Shown here: positions 54,906-62,195 of the stretch, one piece after another
Layout of the letters: each line of letters opens with the position of its first letter
Position numbering within the stretch: the stretch's first letter is position 1
NCBI RefSeq assembly: GCF_900119735.1
Contig: NZ_FPJW01000001.1
Coordinates: forward strand, 406,914-470,913
Source of the DNA: Marinospirillum alkaliphilum DSM 21637
GTDB taxonomy: Bacteria > Pseudomonadota > Gammaproteobacteria > Pseudomonadales > Halomonadaceae
Direction: 5' to 3'
Length of the DNA stretch: 64,000 bases
Position numbers and translations under genes: made by a program
The notes under the pieces: model-generated
The model's database searches: none
Told to the model about the DNA's origin: nothing
What the model saw: only the letters and a program-made list of their open reading frames with translations

Positions 54906-54933
54906 TTGACGCCCGCTTTTAACCCCCTATAAT
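54906..54933 (+). promoter_or_regulatory. promoter of the tRNA operon
   Basis: TTGACG (54906-54911) and a perfect TATAAT (54928-54933) with 16 bases between. The following discriminator GCGCTCC is GC-rich, the type that makes stable-RNA promoters sensitive to ppGpp. Transcription should start near 54940, about 45 bases before tRNA-Pro. Confidence 0.85.
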
Positions 54934-54984
54934 GCGCTCCTCGTTGGCAGGCACTTCTGGTGCGGTCAACTTGGGAAGTTGTTT

Positions 54985-55061
54985 CGGGGTATAGCGCAGT
55001 CTGGTAGCGCGCCTGCTTTGGGAGCAGGATGTCGGGGGTTCGAATCCCTCTACCCCGACCA
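54985..55061 (+). tRNA. tRNA-Pro (anticodon TGG)
   Basis: A 77-base cloverleaf. The acceptor arms CGGGGTA and TACCCCG pair fully. The anticodon stem CCTGC/GCAGG holds the loop TTTGGGA with anticodon TGG. The T-arm has GGTTCGAATCC, and CCA is encoded. It is first in a Pro-Arg-His operon. Confidence 0.97.
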
Positions 55062-55110
55062 AGCTTCTTCCTGTTAAGATGCGAACTGTTTGCAGGCAAC
55101 AAGCGAATTG

Positions 55111-55187
55111 GCGCCTATAGCTCAACCGGATAGAGCAACGGCCTTCTAAGCCGTAGGTTGCAGGTTCGAGTCCTGCTGGGCGCGCCA
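55111..55187 (+). tRNA. tRNA-Arg (anticodon TCT)
   Basis: A 77-base cloverleaf with acceptor GCGCCTA/TGGGCGC (one T-G pair). The anticodon stem ACGGC/GCCGT holds the loop CTTCTAA with anticodon TCT, reading AGA and AGG. The T-loop is GGTTCGAGTCC and CCA is encoded. It lies 49 bases after tRNA-Pro. Confidence 0.97.
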
Positions 55188-55236
55188 CTGCGCTCCATGT
55201 AAGCAAGACAGAGCAGTTTGTGCAGTAATTTTTGTG

Positions 55237-55312
55237 GTGAGCGTAGCTCAGTTGGTAGAGCTCCGGATTGTGGCTCCGGCGGTCGTGGGTTCGAGCCCCA
55301 TCGTTCACCCCA
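55237..55312 (+). tRNA. tRNA-His (anticodon GTG)
   Basis: A 76-base cloverleaf with acceptor GTGAGCG/CGTTCAC. The anticodon stem CCGGA/TCCGG holds TTGTGGC with anticodon GTG. A G at 55236 would be the extra G-1 that pairs with the discriminator C73, as required for histidyl-tRNA synthetase. CCA is encoded. Confidence 0.97.
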
Positions 55313-55322
55313 GTATTTAATG

Positions 55323-55356
55323 AAAAAGGCGCTTTCTTCCCGGAAAGCGCCTTTTT
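55323..55356 (+). terminator. intrinsic terminator of the tRNA operon
   Basis: A 14-bp stem (55323-55336 with 55343-55356) with a GC-rich core GGCGCTTTC and a T-run at its end, starting 10 bases after tRNA-His. Confidence 0.92.
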
Positions 55357-55410
55357 TGTTGGCTAAAAAGCAGTATTTGTCCTTGATGGGTACTTTTTCG
55401 GCTGTCTGGC

Positions 55411-55439
55411 TTGCTGACCGGGGCTGTTACTCTTAAAAT
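55411..55439 (+). promoter_or_regulatory. sigma-70-type promoter of tig
   Basis: TTGCTG (55411-55416) and TAAAAT (55434-55439) with a 17-base spacer. It lies between the tRNA terminator and the tig start, giving a leader of about 55 bases. Confidence 0.55.
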
Positions 55440-55499
55440 CCCGTCTTTGATTGATGCATCTTTTTATAAAGACCATTTAGTGTTTAACGAGGATTGTCC

Positions 55500-56801
55500 A
55501 TGCAAGTTTCCGTAGAAACGACTTCCGCGCTGGAGCGCCGTCTGACCATTCAGGTGCCCGCTGAGAAGGTTGATACCGCAGTTGATGAGCGCCTGAAGCA
55601 GACTGCCCGCCGGGTCAAGGTCGATGGCTTCCGTCCTGGCAAGGTGCCGATGAACGTGGTCAAGCGTCGTTTCGGTGACAGCGTGCGTCAGGAAGTGCTG
55701 TCGGAGCTGATGCGCAATCACTTCATCGAAGCAGTGACCCAGGAAAAACTGAATCCTGCTGGCACACCTGAAATTGAACCGGTCAAAATGAATGCCGGTG
55801 AGCCCTTTGAATTCACTGCCACCTTTGAGGTTTACCCGGTAGTTGAGCTGAAGTCTCTGGAAGGTGAAAGCGTTGAGCGTCCGGTTGCTGAAATCAAGGA
55901 TGCTGACGTTGAAGAGCTGATCACGGACCTGCGCAAACAGCGTGCAACCTTTGTTGAGACTGACAAGGCTGCTGAGACCGGTGATCAGGTCAAGATTGAT
56001 TTTGAAGGTTTCATTGATGGTGAAGCTTTTGCTGGTGGCAAGGGTGAGGGTTATGACCTGACACTGGGTTCCAACTCCTTTATTCCTGGCTTCGAAGATC
56101 AGCTGGTGGGCAGCAAAGCGGGTGACAGCAAAGACGTGGAAGTGTCCTTCCCGGAAGATTACCAGGCTGCTGATCTGGCTGGTAAGGCTGCCGTATTCAA
56201 GTGCAAGGTGCACGCAGTCAAGCAGCAGCAACTGCCGGAACTGAATGATGCGTTTTTTGCCCAGTTTGGTGTTGCTGAAGGTGGTGAGTCAGCCTTCCGT
56301 GCTGAAGTGCGCAAGAACATGGAGGCTCAGTTGAAGCAGGCCACCCGCAATGCCACCAAGCAGGCGGTATTTGAAGCCCTGATGAAGGCCAATCCGATTG
56401 AAGTGCCGCGTGCATTGATCAGTGGTGAAATTGACAACCTGCGTCGTCAGGCTGCGCAGCAGTACAACCTGGGTCAGGACTTTGATATCGGCCAGATTCC
56501 GGCTGACCTGTTCAAAGACCAGGCTAAAAACAACGTGACCCTGGGTCTGCTGGTGGGTGAAGTAATCAAGGCTAATGAACTGAAAGCCGATGACGCACTG
56601 GTTGATGAGCTGCTGAATGAGATGGCAGGTTCTTATCAGGAGCCCCAGAAGGTGGTTGACTATTACAAGTCCAACCCGGAAATGCTGCGTCAGGTACAGG
56701 GTGCAGCACTGGAGCAGCAGGTGGTGGATAAACTCCTGTCTCAGGCTCAGGTCACTGATGTAACCAAAACCTTCCGTGAACTGGCTATGCCCGGTCAGTG
56801 A
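55500..56801 (+). CDS. tig: trigger factor, ribosome-associated chaperone and prolyl isomerase
   Basis: A 433-residue trigger factor. The N-terminal ribosome-binding region MQVSVETTSALERRLTI and the loop GFRPGKVP with its following segment (about 44-51) dock to protein L23. The FKBP-type isomerase domain (about 150-245) contains GDQVKIDFEGFIDGEAFAGG and SFIPGFEDQLVG. The C-terminal helical chaperone arms follow. The ATG at 55500 (MQVSV) is chosen over the TTG two codons earlier because all family members start this way and GAGGA lies 7 bases upstream. A terminator separates it from clpP. Confidence 0.97.
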   Translation: MQVSVETTSALERRLTIQVPAEKVDTAVDERLKQTARRVKVDGFRPGKVPMNVVKRRFGDSVRQEVLSELMRNHFIEAVTQEKLNPAGTPEIEPVKMNAGEPFEFTATFEVYPVVELKSLEGESVERPVAEIKDADVEELITDLRKQRATFVETDKAAETGDQVKIDFEGFIDGEAFAGGKGEGYDLTLGSNSFIPGFEDQLVGSKAGDSKDVEVSFPEDYQAADLAGKAAVFKCKVHAVKQQQLPELNDAFFAQFGVAEGGESAFRAEVRKNMEAQLKQATRNATKQAVFEALMKANPIEVPRALISGEIDNLRRQAAQQYNLGQDFDIGQIPADLFKDQAKNNVTLGLLVGEVIKANELKADDALVDELLNEMAGSYQEPQKVVDYYKSNPEMLRQVQGAALEQQVVDKLLSQAQVTDVTKTFRELAMPGQ

Positions 56802-56832
56802 TTCAGTCGTTCAGACGGTTGCGGTAAATCCT

Positions 56833-56863
56833 GATCCGGCGCTTAGGCGCCGGATCTTTTTTT
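56833..56863 (+). terminator. intrinsic terminator after tig
   Basis: A perfect 10-bp stem GATCCGGCGC/GCGCCGGATC (56833-56842, 56847-56856) with a TTAG loop and seven T's. Confidence 0.95.
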
Positions 56864-56905
56864 GGGGATGAGCGGCAATTCACGGTGGAATTTATCTTCA
56901 ACCTC

Positions 56906-56932
56906 GGTTAGTTTAGTTGCTATAACCTAACC
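56906..56932 (+). promoter_or_regulatory. clpP promoter region with inverted repeat
   Basis: GGTTAG (56906-56911) and CTAACC (56927-56932) flank a TATAAC (56921-56926), the best -10 candidate before clpP. The palindrome spans the promoter and could be an operator, or chance. A clear -35 is not seen and I found no sigma-32 match. Confidence 0.35.
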
Positions 56933-56947
56933 TTTCGGGAATGCACT

Positions 56948-57565
56948 ATGTTGAAAAATCTGGATATTCAAAATGCCGGTGGCCTGGTACCGATGGTGGT
57001 GGAGCAGTCTGCCAGGGGTGAGCGCGCCTATGACATCTATTCCCGTCTGCTGAAAGAGCGGGTGATTTTTCTGGTCGGGCAGGTTGAAGACTACATGGCC
57101 AATCTGGTGGTGGCTCAGATGTTGTTTCTGGAGTCTGAGAACCCCGACAAGGATATTTATCTGTACATCAACTCTCCGGGTGGTTCGGTGACTGCAGGCA
57201 TGTCCATTTATGACACCATGCAATTCATCAAGCCGGATGTATCGACCATGTGTATCGGTCAGGCAGCGAGTATGGGTGCATTGCTGCTGGCGGGTGGTGC
57301 CAAGGGCAAGCGTTATTGTCTGCCCAATTCGCGCATGATGATTCACCAGCCGCTGGGTGGTTATCAGGGGCAGGCTTCTGATATTGAAATCCACACCCGA
57401 GAAATTCTGGGTATTCGTGACAAGCTCAATCGAATTCTGGCGCATCACACGGGTCAGAACATCAAGACCATTGCCAAGGATACTGATCGTGACAATTTCA
57501 TGGATGGCCCGACTGCGGTAGACTATGGTCTGATCGATGCGGTGCTGGATAAACGCCCTGCCTGA
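56948..57565 (+). CDS. clpP: ATP-dependent Clp protease proteolytic subunit ClpP
   Basis: A 205-residue serine protease subunit that assembles into the double heptamer of ClpXP and ClpAP. The triad is S108 in [12 protein letters not shown]133 in MMIHQPLGG and D182 in [25 protein letters not shown] and the C-terminal [11 protein letters not shown] are conserved. It starts 15 bases after the possible -10 palindrome, so the leader is short. clpX follows after 73 bases. Confidence 0.98.
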   Translation: MLKNLDIQNAGGLVPMVVEQSARGERAYDIYSRLLKERVIFLVGQVEDYMANLVVAQMLFLESENPDKDIYLYINSPGGSVTAGMSIYDTMQFIKPDVSTMCIGQAASMGALLLAGGAKGKRYCLPNSRMMIHQPLGGYQGQASDIEIHTREILGIRDKLNRILAHHTGQNIKTIAKDTDRDNFMDGPTAVDYGLIDAVLDKRPA

Positions 57566-57638
57566 AACAAAGCTGGCAGGGTATTTGCTGTAACTCCGGA
57601 AGGGTTGCAGCAGATTAATGAAGTAAACGGGGTATGAC

Positions 57639-58916
57639 ATGACCGACGGCAAGAAGAGTAAAGACAAGCTTTTGTACTGTTCATTCTGTGGCAAAAGCCA
57701 GGATGAAGTGAAAAAGCTGATTGCAGGGCCTTCGGTCTACATCTGTGATGACTGTGTGTCCTTGTGCACCGATATTATCCGCAATGAACTGCAGGATGAT
57801 GAGTTGGGCGAAGAAGTTGAGCGCCTGCCGACTCCGAAAGAAATTCGCAAGCACCTGGATGACTATGTCATTGGGCAGGATCGCGCCAAAATGGTTTTGT
57901 CTGTGGCGGTTTACAACCATTACAAGCGCCTGCGTTCTCATGGTGGCAGCACCAAGGATGTTGAGCTGGGTAAAAGTAACATCCTGCTGATTGGCCCAAC
58001 AGGATCCGGTAAAACACTGCTGGCTGAAACCCTGGCCCGTATGTTGAACGTGCCGTTTACCATGGCTGATGCCACCACGCTCACTGAAGCGGGTTATGTG
58101 GGTGAGGATGTTGAAAATATCATCCAGAAGCTGCTGCAGAAGTGTGATTATGATGTTGAGCGTGCTCAGCGCGGTATTGTCTACATCGACGAAATCGACA
58201 AGATTTCGCGCAAATCCGACAATCCTTCCATCACTCGTGACGTGTCCGGTGAAGGTGTGCAGCAGGCGTTGCTGAAGTTGATTGAAGGCACGGTGGCCTC
58301 GGTGCCTCCCCAGGGTGGTCGTAAACACCCGCAGCAAGAGTTTCTGCAGGTGGATACCAGCAATATGCTGTTCATCTGCGGTGGTGCTTTTGCCGGTCTG
58401 GAAAAGGTCATTCGTGCGCGTACTGAAAAAGGTGGCATCGGTTTTAATGCTGAAATCAAAAGTAAGCAGGAAGACAAGGTGTTGGGTCAGGCATTGACTG
58501 AAATCGAGCCGGAAGATCTGGTCCGTTTCGGTTTGATTCCTGAGTTCATTGGTCGTCTGCCGGTCGTGGCAACCCTGACTGACCTGGATGAGGATGCCTT
58601 GATCCAGATCCTGACCGAACCCAAAAATGCCTTGACCAAGCAGTATGCCAAGCTGTTTGAAATGGAAGGGGTGGATCTGGAATTCCGTGAAGAAGCCCTG
58701 CGCTCGATTGCCAAAAAAGCGCTGGAGCGTAAAACCGGCGCCCGTGGTTTGCGTTCCATCATGGAAAATGTACTGCTCGATACCATGTACGAAATCCCGT
58801 CACTGACCAATGTGGTCAAGGTGGTGGTAGATGAAAACGTCATTGAAGGCAGTGCTCGTCCGCTGATGCTCTACGAAAATGATGAACTGGAGCAGTTAGC
58901 CGTTAATCGTGATTGA
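57639..58916 (+). CDS. clpX: ATP-dependent Clp protease ATP-binding subunit ClpX
   Basis: A 425-residue AAA+ unfoldase. The zinc-binding domain has C14, C17, C36 and C39 (YCSFCGKS and YICDDCV). Walker A GPTGSGKT is at 119-126 and Walker B in [10 protein letters not shown]. The pore loop GYVGED and the IGF-type ClpP-binding region ([11 protein letters not shown]) are visible, and the sensor-2 arginine lies in [15 protein letters not shown]. It unfolds tagged proteins and feeds them to ClpP. A terminator lies between it and lon. Confidence 0.98.
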   Translation: MTDGKKSKDKLLYCSFCGKSQDEVKKLIAGPSVYICDDCVSLCTDIIRNELQDDELGEEVERLPTPKEIRKHLDDYVIGQDRAKMVLSVAVYNHYKRLRSHGGSTKDVELGKSNILLIGPTGSGKTLLAETLARMLNVPFTMADATTLTEAGYVGEDVENIIQKLLQKCDYDVERAQRGIVYIDEIDKISRKSDNPSITRDVSGEGVQQALLKLIEGTVASVPPQGGRKHPQQEFLQVDTSNMLFICGGAFAGLEKVIRARTEKGGIGFNAEIKSKQEDKVLGQALTEIEPEDLVRFGLIPEFIGRLPVVATLTDLDEDALIQILTEPKNALTKQYAKLFEMEGVDLEFREEALRSIAKKALERKTGARGLRSIMENVLLDTMYEIPSLTNVVKVVVDENVIEGSARPLMLYENDELEQLAVNRD

Positions 58917-58983
58917 CCATCATGACGGGTGAAGTGGCTTGCCCGGTGTCACAACCCCAGCATAAAAAAAGCATCTGTGTAGA

Positions 58984-59011
58984 AAAAAAAGGGCCTGGTT
59001 GCCCTTTTTTT
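58984..59011 (+). terminator. intrinsic terminator between clpX and lon
   Basis: A stem of A-run plus GGGC (58984-58994) with GCCC plus T-run (59001-59011), 6-base loop. The GC core is only 4 bp, but the T-run is long. Confidence 0.75.
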
Positions 59012-59087
59012 CTTGCTGCCTTGCCACCATAACTCTGTATTCTCGGTCTGTGGACCGAACCGAAACTGAACCTGGAGTACCCCTGCG

Positions 59088-61523
59088 ATGTCGCAGTCCC
59101 AAGATGCATCTGTAATGCCGACCTTTGAGCTGCCTTTGTTGCCTTTGCGCGACGTGGTGGTTTATCCGCAGATGGTGATTCCGCTGTTTGTTGGACGTGA
59201 AAAATCCATTCATGCACTGGAAGCCGCCATGCAGAAAGACAAAAAAGTCTTTCTGTTGGCGCAGAAGGATGCTGAGGTGGATGATCCCGAAGTGGAAGAC
59301 CTCTACACCATTGGTACGCAGGCCAGCATTCTGCAGTTATTGCGCTTGCCTGATGGCACGGTCAAAGTGCTGATTGAGGGTGATCAGCGTGCCCGCCTGG
59401 AATCGGTGCGTGCTGAGTCCAGTCATAATCCTCAGGGCGAGGCTGTCAGTTATCTGGTTGCCAGTGCCACTCTGCTGGATAGTGAAACCCTGTCCGAGCG
59501 TGAACAGGAAGTACTGACCCGAGTCTTGCTGAACCAGTTTGAGCAGTACGTCAAACTGTCCAAAAAAGTACCTGGTGAAGTCCTCAGTAGCCTGCAAAAT
59601 ATTGCTGACCCGGTACGCATGGTGGATACCGTTTCTGCCCACATGTCGCTGAGTGTGAAAGATAAGCAGCAATTGCTGGAACTGGATCGTGTGCGTGACC
59701 GCATCGAGCGGTTGATGGCGCAGATCGAAGAAGAAATTGACCTGTTGCAAGTCGAAAAACGCATTCGTGCCCGCGTTAAGCAGCAGATGGAAAAAACCCA
59801 GCGTGAGTACTATCTGAATGAGCAAATGAAAGCCATTCAGAAGGAAATGGGTGATCTGGAAAACACCGGAAACGAAATCGAGCAGCTGACGCGCAAGATT
59901 GAAGCGGCTGGCATGCCGACGGATGCCAGAGAAAAGGCGACTGCTGAGCTCAACAAGCTGAAAATGATGTCACCCACTTCAGCAGAAGCCACTGTGGTGC
60001 GTGGTTATCTGGACTGGATGGTGAATCTGCCATGGAAAAAGCGTTCACGTGCCAGTATTGACCTGAAAAAGGCCTCTGAAATTCTTGATGCAGACCACTA
60101 TGGTCTGGAAGAAGTCAAAGAACGCATTCTGGATTATCTGGCTGTGCAGCAGCGGGTCAAAAAAATCAAAGGCTCGGTACTGTGTCTGGTTGGGCCGCCC
60201 GGTGTTGGTAAAACCTCGCTGGGTCAGTCGATTGCCAAGGCCGTTAATCGCAAGTATGTGCGTATGGCGCTGGGTGGTGTACGTGATGAAGCGGAAATTC
60301 GTGGTCATCGCCGTACCTACATCGGTTCCATGCCCGGCAAGCTGGTGCAGAAACTGTCTAAAGTTGGCGTCAAAAACCCGCTGTTCCTGCTGGATGAAAT
60401 TGACAAGCTGGGTATGGATCACCGTGGTGACCCTTCTTCTGCGCTGCTGGAGGTGCTGGACCCGGAGCAGAACAGCAAATTCAGTGACCATTATCTGGAA
60501 GTGGACTTTGACCTGTCCGAAGTGCTGTTCATCTGTACTGCCAACTCCATGAATATTCCCGGTCCGCTGCTGGATCGTATGGAAGTGGTGCGCCTGCCCG
60601 GTTATACCGAAGACGAAAAGAGCAACATTGCTGAGTGTTATCTGGTACCCAAACAAATGGAAAATGCCGGTTTGAAGGTTGGCGAAGCCACCTTTGAGCT
60701 TGCCGCGCTGCTGGAGATGATCCGCTATTACAGCCGCGAAGCCGGGGTGCGTGAGCTGGAACGTCAGATTACCCGCGTGTGCCGTAAAGTCGTACGTGAG
60801 CTGGGTGAAGGCAAGGTGCAGGCACCGGTTAAGGTTGATGCCGCAGCCATTGAGCATTACCTGGGGGTACGCAAATACAACTACGGCCTGGCAGATGCTG
60901 AAAATCAGGTTGGGCGGGTGACCGGTTTGGCCTGGACCAGTGTGGGTGGTGAGCTACTCAGTATTGAAGCGGCCATCATGCCAGGCAAGGCGCGCCTGGT
61001 GAAAACCGGCAAGCTGGGTGATGTGATGCAGGAATCCATTCAAGCCGCCCTGACGGTGGTCAGAAGCCGTTGCATGGCGCTGGGCATTGATCCAGAGTTG
61101 TTTGAGAAAAAAGACATCCACATCCACGTACCTGAAGGGGCCACCCCAAAAGATGGTCCCAGCGCCGGTATCAGCATGTGTACCGCTCTGGTGTCCGCTT
61201 TTACGGGCATTGCAGTACGCTCAGATGTTGCCATGACGGGTGAAATCAATCTGCGGGGTGAGGTGATGCAGATTGGTGGCCTGAAAGAAAAACTTCTGGC
61301 GGCTCGCCGTGGAGGCATCAAAACCGTACTGATCCCGCAGGATAATGAGCGCGACCTGAAAGAAATTCCCGACAGTATTAAAGGCCCGTTGAAAATTGTG
61401 CCAGTGAAATGGATTGATCAGGTGCTGGATGTTGCGCTTTCCGAACACCCTGTGCCGCTCACGGCAGAAGCCCTGGCAAAAACTGAGGATAAAACCACGG
61501 ATTTGCGCCCGGGAACCCACTAA
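59088..61523 (+). CDS. lon: ATP-dependent protease Lon
   Basis: An 811-residue LonA protease. The N-terminal substrate domain opens PTFELPLLPLRDVVVYPQMV. Walker A GPPGVGKT is at 369-376, Walker B in LFLLDEIDK. The protease domain has the catalytic serine S692 in KDGPSAGISM and a lysine about 43 residues later in LKEKLLAARRGGIK. It degrades damaged and regulatory proteins in the cytoplasm. A purine-rich GGAG site lies before the ATG. I looked for a sigma-32 promoter after the clpX terminator and found only weak matches. Confidence 0.98.
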   Translation: MSQSQDASVMPTFELPLLPLRDVVVYPQMVIPLFVGREKSIHALEAAMQKDKKVFLLAQKDAEVDDPEVEDLYTIGTQASILQLLRLPDGTVKVLIEGDQRARLESVRAESSHNPQGEAVSYLVASATLLDSETLSEREQEVLTRVLLNQFEQYVKLSKKVPGEVLSSLQNIADPVRMVDTVSAHMSLSVKDKQQLLELDRVRDRIERLMAQIEEEIDLLQVEKRIRARVKQQMEKTQREYYLNEQMKAIQKEMGDLENTGNEIEQLTRKIEAAGMPTDAREKATAELNKLKMMSPTSAEATVVRGYLDWMVNLPWKKRSRASIDLKKASEILDADHYGLEEVKERILDYLAVQQRVKKIKGSVLCLVGPPGVGKTSLGQSIAKAVNRKYVRMALGGVRDEAEIRGHRRTYIGSMPGKLVQKLSKVGVKNPLFLLDEIDKLGMDHRGDPSSALLEVLDPEQNSKFSDHYLEVDFDLSEVLFICTANSMNIPGPLLDRMEVVRLPGYTEDEKSNIAECYLVPKQMENAGLKVGEATFELAALLEMIRYYSREAGVRELERQITRVCRKVVRELGEGKVQAPVKVDAAAIEHYLGVRKYNYGLADAENQVGRVTGLAWTSVGGELLSIEAAIMPGKARLVKTGKLGDVMQESIQAALTVVRSRCMALGIDPELFEKKDIHIHVPEGATPKDGPSAGISMCTALVSAFTGIAVRSDVAMTGEINLRGEVMQIGGLKEKLLAARRGGIKTVLIPQDNERDLKEIPDSIKGPLKIVPVKWIDQVLDVALSEHPVPLTAEALAKTEDKTTDLRPGTH

Positions 61524-61638
61524 TTCCTGAAATAATTGCCTCAGGGTATTTCCCTGAAGCTGTCTAAAGGGCTAAGATAGGGTTCATGCGGCTTCCAGAG
61601 GCATTAAGGGCCGTTTTGTAACTGCGGTTACTGTCAGC

Positions 61639-61668
61639 TTGACAATTTTCCGGGCTTGTTGGTATAAG
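61639..61668 (+). promoter_or_regulatory. strong sigma-70-type promoter of hupB
   Basis: A perfect TTGACA (61639-61644) and TATAAG (61663-61668) with an 18-base spacer, leaving a leader of about 105 bases before the GTG start of hupB. The region from lon to here (61524-61638) has only a weak hairpin at 61541-61557. Confidence 0.75.
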
Positions 61669-61781
61669 TTCTCCACGGAGTTCGCGACCAGCAGGAAAAG
61701 AAGTAAATCCTTGCATTCTGGACGTTGAGCCAAGACTTTACGGAACAGAAGCTTGTTAAATACCAAAAAAGGGGTGGAAGA

Positions 61782-62054
61782 GTGAATAAGTCAGAATTGA
61801 TTGATGCTATCGCTACCAATGCAGACCTGCCTAAGGCTGCTGCCGGTCGTGCACTGGACGCAGTGATTGAAGCGGTAACTGCTGCTCTGCAGAAGGGTGA
61901 TAGCGTCTCTCTGGTTGGTTTCGGCACCTTCGCCGTTAAAGAACGCGCTGCTCGTACTGGTCGCAACCCACAGACTGGTGCAGAAATCAAAATTGCTGCT
62001 GCCAAAGTGCCCAGCTTCAAGCCCGGTAAAGGCCTGAAAGACGCAGTTAACTGA
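61782..62054 (+). CDS. hupB: DNA-binding protein HU-beta
   Basis: A 90-residue HU subunit, equal to the E. coli length. [10 protein letters not shown] opens it. The core [21 protein letters not shown] contains the DNA-binding arm with the conserved NPQTG proline, and [16 protein letters not shown] ends it. It bends and compacts DNA as a homo- or heterodimer. The start is GTG at 61782, after a GGGGTGGAAG site; a longer frame upstream adds residues that no HU has. It has its own strong promoter and terminator. Confidence 0.98.
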   Translation: MNKSELIDAIATNADLPKAAAGRALDAVIEAVTAALQKGDSVSLVGFGTFAVKERAARTGRNPQTGAEIKIAAAKVPSFKPGKGLKDAVN

Positions 62055-62077
62055 TTGATCTCAGTCAGAACCAAAAG

Positions 62078-62102
62078 CGCACCCAGAGGGTGCGTTTTTT
62101 TT
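62078..62102 (+). terminator. intrinsic terminator after hupB
   Basis: CGCACCC (62078-62084) with GGGTGCG (62088-62094), AGA loop and eight T's. Confidence 0.92.
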
Positions 62103-62195
62103 GCCTTGAAAGAAGCTTCTTCGTTGGTTGTTGCTGGTCAAAAGGCTATAATCCGGCGTTGAACTTCATTTCATTTTGCCTGGACCGAGTGTTTC

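Noticed and set aside
54919-55308. Minus-strand frames across the tRNA cluster, one resembling commonly annotated spurious tRNA-shadow proteins
   Set aside because: They are complements of the three tRNA genes and are not real proteins.
58917-59087. Possible sigma-32 promoter before lon
   Set aside because: The best matches (CTTGCCC with CCCCAGCAT, and CTTGCTG nearby) have wrong spacing or too many mismatches.
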